The notes: generated from the sequence alone by a model not told the origin. DNA of 45,660 nt from Methylacidiphilales bacterium (GCA_026225555.1 JAMFSY010000062.1:1-45660), one strand, 5' to 3'. Positions 1 through 8,932 are shown, counted from the first letter of the stretch. Numbers and translations: made by a program.

Positions 1-339
1 CTGCCGCTGGGTAAATATCCCGCCTTCGTGGAAAGCCTGAAGAAGCTGGGCCGCGTCGAATCGCTCAGCGTCCATCGGGAGGACCGTCCCGACCAGGCGC
101 GCACGGATGACGGCGCACCCGCCGAGATCAATCTCCAGTTACACAACGAGGGCCAGATCGTGGCGGATGATAATGGTCTCTGGGCCACACTGCGCCGGAC
201 CTTCGGCGAGGGGGCGGAAGCGTTGATGGGTAGTGTGCGGACGATTGGAGTCCTCGTCGCCTTTCTGGCCCCGTGGGTGATCGTTCTTGGATTGCTCGCC
301 TGGGTGGGACGGCGGATCTATGTGGCGCGGAAGAAATAA
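1..339 (+). CDS. DUF4349 domain-containing protein, C-terminal part
   Basis: The reading frame is open from the first base of the window, so the start lies upstream. The visible 112 residues hold a charged stretch with an amphipathic segment, then one hydrophobic helix (around VLVAFLAPWVIVLGLLAW) and a short basic tail ending RRIYVARKK. A soluble outer domain followed by one C-terminal membrane helix and a positive cytoplasmic tail is the usual end of DUF4349 proteins, which are putative lipoproteins or membrane-anchored envelope proteins of unknown function. Family assignment rests on this end alone and is moderate. The gene is followed after 67 bases by coaC on the same strand. Confidence 0.6.
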   Translation: MPLGKYPAFVESLKKLGRVESLSVHREDRPDQARTDDGAPAEINLQLHNEGQIVADDNGLWATLRRTFGEGAEALMGSVRTIGVLVAFLAPWVIVLGLLAWVGRRIYVARKK

Positions 340-406
340 GCCGCGCTGCGTCGCTTGAAAATATTTGCAGTGCGACGGCCATCGACCGTCGCTACAGTTG
401 GTGACC

Positions 407-943
407 ATGAGCAAGCGCATCGTTCTAGGCGTGACGGGTTCCATCGCGGCCTATCGCGCGGCGGATCTCGCCAGCCAGTTGACCAAGGAAGGCGTCGAAA
501 TCGATGTCGTGTTGACCGACGAAGCGCTGCGTTTCATCACCGCGCTGACCTTCCACGCGTTGACGCGGCGCGACGTTTACACGCGCGAGAACGACGGAAT
601 GCGTGACGGCCAGCCCGCGCACATCTCTTTGGCGGACCGCGCGGACCTGGTCGTGATCGCGCCCGCGACGGCGCATCTCATCGCGCAGTACGCGCATGGA
701 CTCGCGCCCGATTTGCTGACGTCGCTGCTGCTCGCGACACCCGCGCCCGTGATCATCGCGCCCGCGATGAACGGCAAGATGTGGCATCACGCCGCAACGC
801 AGGACAACGTGAATCTCCTCTCAAAACGGGGCGTGGAATTCATCGGGCCCGAAGCGGGCTTGCTCGCGTGCGGCTACGAAGGTCTCGGACGTTTATGGCC
901 GGTCGCGGAAATTGCGCGCGAGATTTTGGCACGGCTGAAATAA
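407..943 (+). CDS. coaC: Phosphopantothenoylcysteine decarboxylase (CoaC domain only)
   Basis: This 178-residue flavoprotein of the HFCD family decarboxylates 4'-phosphopantothenoylcysteine to 4'-phosphopantetheine in coenzyme A synthesis. Visible marks are the FMN-binding GVTGSIAAYRA at the N-terminus, the catalytic His72 in AHISLA, the PAMNGKMW signature with Asn122, and the substrate-clamp region GLLACGYEGLGR with Cys155. The last two separate CoaC from the related flavin prenyltransferase UbiX, although a UbiD gene lies nearby. In many bacteria CoaC is fused to CoaB; here it ends at the decarboxylase domain, so CoaB must be encoded elsewhere. I chose the ATG that gives MSKRIVLGV; the frame is open a little further upstream. 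Confidence 0.9.
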   Translation: MSKRIVLGVTGSIAAYRAADLASQLTKEGVEIDVVLTDEALRFITALTFHALTRRDVYTRENDGMRDGQPAHISLADRADLVVIAPATAHLIAQYAHGLAPDLLTSLLLATPAPVIIAPAMNGKMWHHAATQDNVNLLSKRGVEFIGPEAGLLACGYEGLGRLWPVAEIAREILARLK

Positions 944-1027
944 AAAATCGCGCGGATTTTCGCGTGCGAAATGAGGTGTGACGAAAATCGAGCGCGAAAA
1001 AAATCTTTCGATTTTGTGCGATTCCAT

Positions 1028-1056
1028 TTGACGCAAACGCAAGGAAAATTTAATTC
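1028..1056 (+). promoter_or_regulatory. Possible promoter of the basic-peptide gene
   Basis: A TTGACG box at 1028-1033 is followed 17 bases later by TAATTC at 1051-1056, inside an AT-rich stretch (TAATTCTAAT). The -10 match is modest, and the overlapping TCTAAT at 1055-1060 is a better hexamer but too far from the -35 box. Just upstream lies an 8-base inverted repeat, AAAATCGA at 984-991 and TCGATTTT at 1008-1015, which could be an operator or part of the coaC 3' end. Starting here, the transcript would carry a leader of about 65 bases. Confidence 0.35.
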
Positions 1057-1111
1057 TAATCAAGTGACCAAATTTTATTTTCACGATTTCGCGCAGAATG
1101 TGCGATCTGAT

Positions 1112-1122
1112 AAGGGGGTGAT
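1112..1122 (+). promoter_or_regulatory. Very strong Shine-Dalgarno sequence
   Basis: AAGGGGGTGAT matches the consensus AAGGAGGTGAT at ten of eleven positions, and the remaining G can still wobble-pair with U in the 16S rRNA tail. It ends five bases before the ATG at 1128. Most genes in this window have weak or no ribosome sites, so this one marks the following 23-codon frame as a real and probably highly translated gene. Confidence 0.8.
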
Positions 1123-1127
1123 TTCAC

Positions 1128-1199
1128 ATGGCAGCTAAGAAAAAAGTAGCAGCGAAGAAAGCCCCGGCCAAGAAGGCCCCCGCTAAGAAGAAGAAATAA
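1128..1199 (+). CDS. Tiny Lys/Ala/Pro-rich basic peptide (histone H1-tail-like)
   Basis: This 23-residue peptide contains only Met, Ala, Lys, Val and Pro. It begins MAAKKKVAAKK, continues with two APAKK units and ends in a run of lysines; 12 of 23 residues are lysine and none is acidic. The composition is that of histone H1 C-terminal tails and of bacterial lysine-rich nucleoid proteins such as Hc1-like tails, so binding to DNA or RNA is a reasonable inference; no domain can be recognised. Support for a real gene is strong: a near-perfect Shine-Dalgarno at 1112-1122, a possible promoter upstream and a 13-bp-stem terminator 21 bases after the stop. It appears to be monocistronic. Confidence 0.75.
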   Translation: MAAKKKVAAKKAPAKKAPAKKKK

Positions 1200-1220
1200 A
1201 TCTTCGATCTAGCTTTAAGA

Positions 1221-1259
1221 AAGGGAGAGGTCCGCAAGGATCTCTCCCTTTTTGTTTTT
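1221..1259 (+). terminator. Strong intrinsic terminator after the basic-peptide gene
   Basis: AAGGGAGAGGTCC at 1221-1233 pairs with GGATCTCTCCCTT at 1238-1250 (13 pairs, one G-U) around a GCAA tetraloop, and is followed by TTTGTTTTT. Read on the minus strand the hairpin is followed by the weaker TCTT, so it may also help to stop transcription from the opposing ubiD-like gene, which ends at 1281. Confidence 0.9.
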
Positions 1260-1280
1260 ACGACGCGCGACGTGCGGCCA

Positions 1281-2762
1281 CTACCACTTGCGCGGAAAGC
1301 GCTGCGCGATGCCCTGTAAAATCTCCACGGGCAACGCCATCTCCTCCGGCCAGCCGCGCGTATAACCTTCGCCCGGCAGCTTTCGCGTCGCATCGAAGCC
1401 GATATGCGAACCGATGTTGGGCAGCGTGGGCGCATGATCGAGGCTGTCGCACGGGCCCTTGGTCAAAAGGCTATCCCGTTGCGGATCGATATTCGCGCAG
1501 AGATGGAAAAGCACATCGCTGGTGTCGTGGACGTTCACATGCTCATCGACCACGACGATGATCTTCGTGAACATCATCTGCCCCATGCCCCACAGGCCGT
1601 GCATGATCTTGTAGGCTTGGTAAGGGTACTGCTTTTTGATGCTGACGAAGACCAGATTGTGGAAAACCCCCTCGGCTGGCAGCGCCATTTCGACGATCTC
1701 GGGGAAGTTCATTTTGAACACGGGCAGAAACAATCGCACGCTGGCCTGCCCCATATAGAGGTCCTCCATGGGCGGCTTGCCCACGATGGTCGCGGGATAG
1801 ATCGCATCGCGACGATGGGTGATGCAGGTGACGTGGAACGCGGGGTAGTTGTCGATCGGCGTGTAGAAGCCGGTGTGATCGCCGAAGGGCCCTTCGGGCC
1901 GGAGCGCCTCGGTCGGATCGATGTAACCCTCGATCACAAAGTCGGAATGGGCGGGCACCTCGAGATCAATCGTCTCGCATTTTACCAGCGGCACCGATTT
2001 CTTGCGGAGAAAGCCCGCGAGTAGAACTTCATCGAGGCCATCGGGCATCGGCGCCATCGCGCAGAAGGGCATGACCGGATCCCCGCCGAGGCAGACCGCG
2101 ACCGGCATGCGCTGACCCGTTTCGTAGTAACGCTTGCCATGTCGGGCGGCGACTTTGTGCATCTGCCAATGCATGCCGGTGGTGCGTCCGTCGAAGATCT
2201 GCATGCGATACATCCCGATGTTGCGGTCCAGCGTGTCGGGATCCTGCGTGTAGACCGTGGGCAGGGTGACGAACGGGCCGCCGTCCTTCGGCCAACACGT
2301 GAGGATGGGCAGAGAGCCGAGATCGAAATCGGAGGGCGTCGGGCCATCCAATCGCACGATGACCTCCTTGCAGGGGCCGGTGCGGACGCGGGCGGGGCGG
2401 GCATGAATGACGTCGAAGCCTTCGCGGAGCAGTGTCCAAGCTTCACCGAGGGATTTCGGCGGTTTGGCCTTGAGCAGAAAGGCGATCTGCGCCGCCACCT
2501 CATCGACATGCTTCACCTCGAGCGCCATGGCCATTCGCTTCTCGGAACCAAACGCATTGATCAGGACGGGGAAGGCGGAGATTTTTCCCGAGGGCAGCAG
2601 CGGCTTCTCGATCAGCAGCGCCTTGCCGCCACCTGGTGATTTCATTTCGCGATCGGCCAGCGCGGTGATTTCGAGCTCGGTGCGGACCGGCTCGGTGATG
2701 CGGATCAGTTCGCCGGAAGCTTCCAGCGTTTCCGCAAATTCGCGCATGGAGGAAAAAGCCAT
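1281..2762 (-). CDS. ubiD: UbiD family decarboxylase
   Basis: The 493-residue product matches the length of E. coli UbiD (about 497). The family uses prenylated FMN, metal and K+ for reversible decarboxylation of aromatic or unsaturated acids; UbiD itself acts on 3-octaprenyl-4-hydroxybenzoate in quinone synthesis. Visible marks are the prFMN/metal region DRNIGMYRMQIFDGRTTGMH and the conserved Glu290 in RPEGPFGDHTG, where the catalytic acid of the family lies, and the typical UbiD C-terminal region. No ubiX is seen in the window; the nearby flavoprotein is CoaC. Start: the ATG giving MAFSSMREF; a second ATG five codons later is possible. The frame is open far upstream over the divergent addB-like gene, but that part is a shadow. 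The physiological substrate is not shown by the sequence. Confidence 0.88.
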   Translation of the reverse strand: MAFSSMREFAETLEASGELIRITEPVRTELEITALADREMKSPGGGKALLIEKPLLPSGKISAFPVLINAFGSEKRMAMALEVKHVDEVAAQIAFLLKAKPPKSLGEAWTLLREGFDVIHARPARVRTGPCKEVIVRLDGPTPSDFDLGSLPILTCWPKDGGPFVTLPTVYTQDPDTLDRNIGMYRMQIFDGRTTGMHWQMHKVAARHGKRYYETGQRMPVAVCLGGDPVMPFCAMAPMPDGLDEVLLAGFLRKKSVPLVKCETIDLEVPAHSDFVIEGYIDPTEALRPEGPFGDHTGFYTPIDNYPAFHVTCITHRRDAIYPATIVGKPPMEDLYMGQASVRLFLPVFKMNFPEIVEMALPAEGVFHNLVFVSIKKQYPYQAYKIMHGLWGMGQMMFTKIIVVVDEHVNVHDTSDVLFHLCANIDPQRDSLLTKGPCDSLDHAPTLPNIGSHIGFDATRKLPGEGYTRGWPEEMALPVEILQGIAQRFPRKW

Positions 2763-2870
2763 GGGGCCAATATCGCAAAAAGCGGACGTTGCGCACCGAA
2801 ATAAAGCGGAAGGAACCTTGTCGAAAAAAAGAGTGCGGACGATTCCACGAATGAGGATAAGCTGGGCCTC

Positions 2871-5800
2871 ATGGGCGGCACGCGGCTGTATCAAACCTCC
2901 GGCGTCGAGGAGCAGTGGCATTCTGTCGTTGCGCCCTGGCTGCGGGAACAGATAGCCACGGCATGGCGAGATCGGCGTCCCACCGTAGTGCTGACGCCCG
3001 GTCGCGCGGAAAGCTTTTATCTGCGCAGACGCCTGGTGAGGGATCAAATCTCCTTCCTCGGCCTCCGCTTTTGGACGCCCAGCGATGCCCGCACGTTTTT
3101 GCTCGCCGAAAATTCGTTGAACATCGAGCCGGCCAGCCGGGCTGAATTGCGTCTCGTTGCGCGCGCCTGCGCGGAGAGGCTGGCTCAGGAATCCGAAACC
3201 GAAGAGCCCGAGCCCAGCCTCTCCAGCGTGGCTCGGGAGCCGGAGCCGTTTCTGCGCGCCTACGATCTTTTGCTCGGCGCCGGTTGGAATCCCGCCCGCG
3301 AGAGCGCGGCTTATGGACGAAGACTGGCTGCGGAGATGGCCCGCACCCTGGCGGAACGAAAGATTGCCACCCAGGCGGGACTCCATCGAGCCTTGAGGCA
3401 GAACCAGGCGCCGGAAGAGAAACGGTTACTGGCAAACCTGCTCGTGGTCGGTTTCAATGCAACCCATTGGCCGCTGTGGGATTTGCTGCGGGCCACCGTG
3501 GCCGCTTCGGAGAACGTCACCTTGGCGCTCCTCGCGCCCCGCGTTTTCGGCGAGGAGATCGATCAGTTATGGATCAGCTCCTGGGAAGAGGCGGTGGGCG
3601 GACCCGTGGAAATTCCCGCCGACGTCATTCGGGAGGAGGAACTTCCCTTTGCCTCCTGCGCTGCGTCTTATGAGAGAGGCGCCATCGGCGAGGCGGATTC
3701 GAGCAATCTTACTTTTCTGGCGACGCCCGATTTCTTTTCCCAAGTGCACGCCATCGTCCTGCAGGCGCTCACTTATCTTAAAAGCGATTCGTGCGGGCGT
3801 CTCGGCATCGTTTTTCCCGAGGAGAATGCCCTTGCGCTCGGCGTGGCGGATCAATTGCGGCGTCTCGGCGTACCGCTCGACGATGGCACGGGTTGCCTGA
3901 CTCCCGGTCTCTTTGAAAAGCGGCCCTGGCAGACTTGGCTGCAATTGCAGGGTGAGCCATCCGTGGAAAACCTGACCGCCTGGGTGCGGGCCTGCACCGG
4001 GGAGCAGATTGGTTGCGGCCTTTCGGAGGAGACGTTTTCCGCGCGCGATGTGGCGAACCTTTTGGACGATGCACTGGGTGAAACCCTGGTGGACGATCTT
4101 AATTTCCTGGCGCTCCATTTCGAGGAGAATTCCCAACGGCGGCGCGCGCCTGAAATGGCGACCTTTCTCCGCGCGCGGGTACAACTTCCGGAAAGCGGCA
4201 CGTTCGCGGAGTTCCTGGAGGCAACGTTCCGCGCCTTGAAGGGCTTAAAATGGACAGCCCACCTGGCCTCAGTACAGGAGAGCGCACCGTTATGGTTGCG
4301 CGAAAGCGCTTGGGAACTCTCCCGCCGGACCTATCTGGAATGGCTGAGAGAATCGACCCAATCGCAGGAACGAAAGCGGGGCGCGGATGGAAACCACTTT
4401 TACGGCAAGGTGCATTTGCTCATTTACGCGCAGATGCCCGGGCAAACCTGGTCGCATCTCATCCTGACCGGACTTAACGAGGGGCAATGGCCGCGTCTCT
4501 ACGAAGCAGGCGCATTCGGCTCGCGGCATGAACTCATGACGCTGAATAAACAGGCCCGCGCGTTAAACCGGCGTGGCACGATTCAGGGTGCGCAGGGTGA
4601 GGGGCACGAGGCCGTCGCCGCGGAACGAGGCCACTGCCTGCTTCCACTCGAGCGGCAGGATCTCGCCCTGCGCGATCTTTGCGCGGCGCTGGAGGGCACG
4701 AGCACCGCGCTGTGCCTGACCGCGATGACCGTTGATTCAGGTCGCACGCTGCTGCCTTCCGATTTCTTCGCGCATGTTTACCAGACTCGGACAAGCCGCG
4801 TGCTCGATGAGAAGGCCTTTCGCGCGCTGGCCCGGATAACGCTCGATTGGTGCCAGCGGCAGGCTTCTCTTTTGCCGTCCCATGAAAACAAAACGGAACC
4901 TCTCGACGTCGAGGTCATGCGGACAGCCTTTCGTACCCGGCGGGATGCGACCCAGCCTTTCGGGCGTTATGAATTCGCCTTTGCCGCGCCGCCGGAGGAG
5001 GCGATCCAGCTTCCCTGCAAAACGTGGGAGACCGCATGGCATCATCCCGCCTCAGTGTGGTTGGAGAACGTGGTCGGAGTCCACGAATGGCCCCAGGGAC
5101 AACTCGGCTGGCCGCGCGCAGTGGGGACGTGGGTGCATCGCTGGCTGACCAAGGCGTTGAAGGCCGAGGGTTCAAATCCTACCGGGAAAGATTTTCTGCT
5201 CGCGCTACGGGATTGCGCGGATCGGGAGCCCAGGCACGTGCGCGCGCTGGCGGAGCGAGCGGAGGTCACCTTGTATCCGTGGTGGGACCACGTTTGCGGG
5301 CAGGCGAGAGCGATCGCGCTCGGGTTGGGGGAGTCGTTGGCGCCTCAGTTGGAGGACCGTCACTTTTTTTCCGAGTTCCGCCTGCCGGAGAATTTACGCA
5401 TGGCTTTGCCGGGAACGGATCGCGCCGACTTTGTCCTGCGCGGCCAAATCGATCTCCTCTTGATCGATCCAGGCGCGGCCCCGTTTGATCTGGCGCGGGG
5501 AAATTTCACCGACTGCTCCTGCTGGGTGATTGATTTCAAGACGGGCGCGGCAAAAAATCTGAGCGCAAAAAAAATCGAAAAAGGAACCGGATTGCAGGCG
5601 CTGCTTTACGCCCTGGCCGTGAGAACGGCCGGCGCTCAATCGGTCGCCATTTCTCTTCATACTTTCGATGCGCCGCTGAAGCCGCAGGTGCAGATCGAGC
5701 AGGTGATGGGCAACCTGGAGCTCTTTCGCTCACTCGATCAGTTTCATCACGCGGGCATTTTTGGAATGCGGCCTGATTCGGAAAATGAGTACGGCTTTTC

Positions 5801-5900
5801 GCCCGCCTATCCGATGGCGACACGTCCCATCGCCGCCGATGTTCTCGAAGCGAAATGGGCGCTCGTTCACGGCACCGGCGCCCTGGAGGAGGAAGCATGA
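2871..5900 (+). CDS. addB: AddB-like PD-(D/E)XK nuclease subunit of a helicase-nuclease
   Basis: This 1009-residue protein is encoded directly before an AddA-like helicase and overlaps it by ATGA. The N-terminus (TVVLTPGRAESFYLRRRLV) sits where AddB keeps a helicase-like fold, but the Walker A lysine motif is absent. The C-terminus holds a PD-(D/E)XK nuclease: Asp861 in GQIDLLLID, then Asp888-Phe-Lys890 in VIDFKTG, then LQALLYAL. Classical AddB has a C-terminal Fe-S cluster of four cysteines; after the DFK motif this protein has no cysteine, so it belongs with the cluster-less relatives. The pair would resect double-strand breaks for RecA-dependent repair. The start is the first ATG; its ribosome site is weak. 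The exact family name (AddB or a looser PD-(D/E)XK relative) is less certain than the nuclease domain. Confidence 0.8.
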   Translation: MGGTRLYQTSGVEEQWHSVVAPWLREQIATAWRDRRPTVVLTPGRAESFYLRRRLVRDQISFLGLRFWTPSDARTFLLAENSLNIEPASRAELRLVARACAERLAQESETEEPEPSLSSVAREPEPFLRAYDLLLGAGWNPARESAAYGRRLAAEMARTLAERKIATQAGLHRALRQNQAPEEKRLLANLLVVGFNATHWPLWDLLRATVAASENVTLALLAPRVFGEEIDQLWISSWEEAVGGPVEIPADVIREEELPFASCAASYERGAIGEADSSNLTFLATPDFFSQVHAIVLQALTYLKSDSCGRLGIVFPEENALALGVADQLRRLGVPLDDGTGCLTPGLFEKRPWQTWLQLQGEPSVENLTAWVRACTGEQIGCGLSEETFSARDVANLLDDALGETLVDDLNFLALHFEENSQRRRAPEMATFLRARVQLPESGTFAEFLEATFRALKGLKWTAHLASVQESAPLWLRESAWELSRRTYLEWLRESTQSQERKRGADGNHFYGKVHLLIYAQMPGQTWSHLILTGLNEGQWPRLYEAGAFGSRHELMTLNKQARALNRRGTIQGAQGEGHEAVAAERGHCLLPLERQDLALRDLCAALEGTSTALCLTAMTVDSGRTLLPSDFFAHVYQTRTSRVLDEKAFRALARITLDWCQRQASLLPSHENKTEPLDVEVMRTAFRTRRDATQPFGRYEFAFAAPPEEAIQLPCKTWETAWHHPASVWLENVVGVHEWPQGQLGWPRAVGTWVHRWLTKALKAEGSNPTGKDFLLALRDCADREPRHVRALAERAEVTLYPWWDHVCGQARAIALGLGESLAPQLEDRHFFSEFRLPENLRMALPGTDRADFVLRGQIDLLLIDPGAAPFDLARGNFTDCSCWVIDFKTGAAKNLSAKKIEKGTGLQALLYALAVRTAGAQSVAISLHTFDAPLKPQVQIEQVMGNLELFRSLDQFHHAGIFGMRPDSENEYGFSPAYPMATRPIAADVLEAKWALVHGTGALEEEA

Positions 5901-8900
5901 GCGGCTTGGTCGACCAACTCGAACGCGACCGTTTTATCACGGCCCATGGGAAAAATATCTCGGTGATCGCACCCGCCGGGGTGGGCAAGACTCGCGCCAT
6001 TGTGGACCGGATCGTCGAGCTGGCGCGGCAACCGGAGAAGATCGCGGTTGATCGGCTCACTCGCCTGATCGTGGTGACCTACTCTGTCCGGGCCGCTCAG
6101 GAGATGCATCAGCGCGCGCGAACCGCGATTCGCAGCGCGGGCGTTTCTCCCCGCGTGCAACGGGCATTTCAGCAGACGTTCTTTGGCACGATCCACAGCT
6201 ACTGCGTGCAACTCCTGGATCGCTTTGGACATTACCTCGGTCTGCCCTCGCCGGTCGCGCTGCTGCAAAATCATGACGAGGTCTGGAATCGCTTTCTCAT
6301 TCGGGGATTGGGACGAGAAATGGTGGGCCGGCATCTCGAGGAACTTTTCCATTTCTATCCCCCGGAGAAGCTTTACGCGCTGGGAAAGGAAGTTTCTCCC
6401 GCGCCGGAAATCGAGATAGGCCCGAGCCCCACGCTCGATCTCACCGCGCTGCTCGCCTTTCCCCTCGGGGGCCTCCATCCCAGCACCAAGAAGAGTCTCG
6501 CGAATGCCCAGGCGGCGGTGCGGCGCTGGAGCGAGGCGTGGGGGAGGGGAGATCGTTTTTATCCGCTGCCGAAATGTCCCGACACCAAGGCGGTCGAATT
6601 CGTGGAGCTTTGGGCGCTGAGCTTCGCGCCGCTGCATGATTGGCTGGGACTCGCCGCACTGACCTTCGGACGACGCGTGGCGAATGCCTACGAGGCATTC
6701 CGGCTCGGTGAGGCGGTCATGACTTACGATGACCAGGTGCGCATGGCGTTGCGCTTGCTGGAACTTCCCGCCGTGCGAAGCGAGCTCGCCGAGGAGCGGC
6801 TGAGCGTTTTGCTCGACGAAGCTCAGGATACCGATCCCCGTCAGTTCGACGTGTTGCGCCGCGTGGCTGGGCTGGGCGAGGGCACGCAGGCGGAGGACCA
6901 AAGCTTCTGCATCGTGGGCGATTTTCAGCAGGCGATTTATGCGCCGCGATCGGACCTTTCCGTCTATCGCAAGGTACACGACGAGGTCATCGCGGAACCG
7001 CGCGGAACCCACAGTCAACTACAGGTCACGTTTCGCTGCGACGAGGCGATCATCCGTTTCGTGAACAAGATTTTTCCCGATGTTTTACATGGGGAAAACG
7101 GTCAATCGGCCTTCTTCAATCTGGTGCCGCGCGAAGCGGCGGGACCGGGGCAGGTGGTGCGCTGGTCGTGCCCGGATGAACCGAGCCACGCGGCGGGCCA
7201 GCGGATCAAGGCCGACGTGCGTGCGCGGCACGAGGCGCGTTACCTGGCGGAGGAAATCAAAAGGCTGGGGCCCGAGGGACTCGGCGCGCGCGACTGGTCG
7301 CAGGTAGCGATTCTCTGCCCGCGCCGGAACTGGCTGCGGCAGATCGAACGGGAGTTGATCGACCTCGAGCTGCCGGTGCAGCTCCATTCCTCGGACGAAA
7401 CCCAAAGCGACCGCACGCCGGGCACTTGGCTGACGGCGCTGATTTGGATCGTGGCGCATCCCGAGGACAGCTTCGAGATCGCAGGCGTGCTGCGGGAGAT
7501 CTTCGGCGTGTCCGATCACGACATGGCGCTTTATACAATGGGTGATGGAGACCGGTTGCGGCTGGATCGTCTGGTTCCGCCGGGACACGGGCCCGTCGAG
7601 GACGCGCTTCGTCTCCTGCTTCACGCGGGCGCGGGAGCCGAGGCGCTGCCGCTGCATGAGGCGGTACAACGGCTGGCCGAAAAGACCGGACTTCGCGAGC
7701 GTCTCGAGGCGATCCGGGAATTTGAACTGGAGGAAGCCCTGCAGGATCTGGATGAATTCCTTGCGCTGATTTTCCGACGCAGCGCGGACGGCGCGACTCT
7801 GGCGGAATTGGCGCAGGAGCTTCGTCTCGGCCTCGCCCAGGTTTCCCCCGCCGAGGAGGAGACGCGCGATGCAATCCAGTTGATGACCTCGCACAAGGCC
7901 AAGGGCCTCGAGTGGGAAACGGTTATCCTGCCTTACATGTTCCGCGCGATCGAGACGAAGTCGGCCGCCTACCCGCGACTCGTCTACGGCGAGGGGGGGC
8001 TGGAAATGATCTTTCGCGACAAGAACGATTACGCTGCGCATGCCCGGGATTTCGTGACTGAGCGCGACCGGCAGCAGTTGCAGCGCCTGCTCTACGTGAT
8101 GTGCACGCGGGCCCGGCACACCCTTCTGATGATCGATGACCGTCAGCTTTTCGATGGCCAGACCAAACGAGGCGGATGGTCCTCCGGCGAATTGCTCGGC
8201 CTGTTGGATGGCGTGAATCGGGTGACATGGGAGGCGTTGCCGGACAACCTCGCGACCGCGACTGTGGAGGAAGCGAAGCCCGCCGGCCCTGTGGAATCCA
8301 AGTGGAAGGCGCTTTCCAAAAGGGATGTTTCCCAGGCCATCGCGCACGCGGCGCTCATTCCTCGCCGCATCACGCCACACGCACTGGCAGTCCACGCTTC
8401 CGGGGAGAGCGAACCGGAGCAGCGCATGGAGCGCGAGGCGGATCACGCGACTCCGGTGGCGGAGCATCCCGGCATTCGTTATGGCACTTGGTGGCATGAA
8501 TTTGTGCAGGCACTTCCCTGGGAGGAGTCGCCCGAAATCGGGCAGCGACGATTCACCGAGGCGGTCAAGTCGTCGCCCCAACCGGAGCGGGCCGCAACGG
8601 AGTGGGCTTTATTCCGCGCTTCGCCGCTGGCGGAATGGCTGCGGCAACCGGGGCGGGTGATTCATCGCGAACTGCCCTTTCTCTGGCTGGACCAAGACGC
8701 GACGTGTCTCGAAGGCGTGATCGATCTGGTGATTTATTCGCCCGGCGAATCGGTGTGGCACGTCATCGACTGGAAGACAAACCGGCTTGCGCACGGGGGA
8801 GGGAAAGAGCTGGTCGAAATTTATCGCGGCCAGATCGAAGCCTACACGCGGGCCCTCCGACAGATGCTTTCGGCGGAGGTGAAGGGAAGTCTTTACCTGA

Positions 8901-8932
8901 CCGGATCGGGCGAGTGGATCGCGGTGGAATGA
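5897..8932 (+). CDS. addA: AddA-like UvrD/Rep family helicase-nuclease
   Basis: This 1011-residue superfamily 1 helicase has a C-terminal nuclease. Motifs in order: Walker A APAGVGKT (Lys31), Walker B LLDEAQDTD (Asp307), motif III VGDFQQAIY, motif V MTSHKAKGLEWETV, motif VI LLYVMCTRARHTLL, and a PD-(D/E)XK domain with GVIDLVIY, IDWKT (Asp958, Lys960) and GQIEAYTRAL. With its partner it should unwind and degrade broken ends. The start at 5897 has GGAGGA upstream and overlaps the previous stop as ATGA, so the two are translationally coupled; the longer frame upstream is rejected. At 1011 residues it is somewhat shorter than B. subtilis AddA (about 1230). Confidence 0.88.
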   Translation: MSGLVDQLERDRFITAHGKNISVIAPAGVGKTRAIVDRIVELARQPEKIAVDRLTRLIVVTYSVRAAQEMHQRARTAIRSAGVSPRVQRAFQQTFFGTIHSYCVQLLDRFGHYLGLPSPVALLQNHDEVWNRFLIRGLGREMVGRHLEELFHFYPPEKLYALGKEVSPAPEIEIGPSPTLDLTALLAFPLGGLHPSTKKSLANAQAAVRRWSEAWGRGDRFYPLPKCPDTKAVEFVELWALSFAPLHDWLGLAALTFGRRVANAYEAFRLGEAVMTYDDQVRMALRLLELPAVRSELAEERLSVLLDEAQDTDPRQFDVLRRVAGLGEGTQAEDQSFCIVGDFQQAIYAPRSDLSVYRKVHDEVIAEPRGTHSQLQVTFRCDEAIIRFVNKIFPDVLHGENGQSAFFNLVPREAAGPGQVVRWSCPDEPSHAAGQRIKADVRARHEARYLAEEIKRLGPEGLGARDWSQVAILCPRRNWLRQIERELIDLELPVQLHSSDETQSDRTPGTWLTALIWIVAHPEDSFEIAGVLREIFGVSDHDMALYTMGDGDRLRLDRLVPPGHGPVEDALRLLLHAGAGAEALPLHEAVQRLAEKTGLRERLEAIREFELEEALQDLDEFLALIFRRSADGATLAELAQELRLGLAQVSPAEEETRDAIQLMTSHKAKGLEWETVILPYMFRAIETKSAAYPRLVYGEGGLEMIFRDKNDYAAHARDFVTERDRQQLQRLLYVMCTRARHTLLMIDDRQLFDGQTKRGGWSSGELLGLLDGVNRVTWEALPDNLATATVEEAKPAGPVESKWKALSKRDVSQAIAHAALIPRRITPHALAVHASGESEPEQRMEREADHATPVAEHPGIRYGTWWHEFVQALPWEESPEIGQRRFTEAVKSSPQPERAATEWALFRASPLAEWLRQPGRVIHRELPFLWLDQDATCLEGVIDLVIYSPGESVWHVIDWKTNRLAHGGGKELVEIYRGQIEAYTRALRQMLSAEVKGSLYLTGSGEWIAVE

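Noticed and set aside
407-943. Annotation as flavin prenyltransferase UbiX
   Set aside because: Although near ubiD, it has PAMNGKMW and LACG motifs specific to CoaC.
2763-3386. N-terminal extension of the ubiD-like frame to 701 residues
   Set aside because: The extension is Arg/Gly/Ala-rich, opposes the addB-like gene and is absent from UbiD proteins of about 490 residues.
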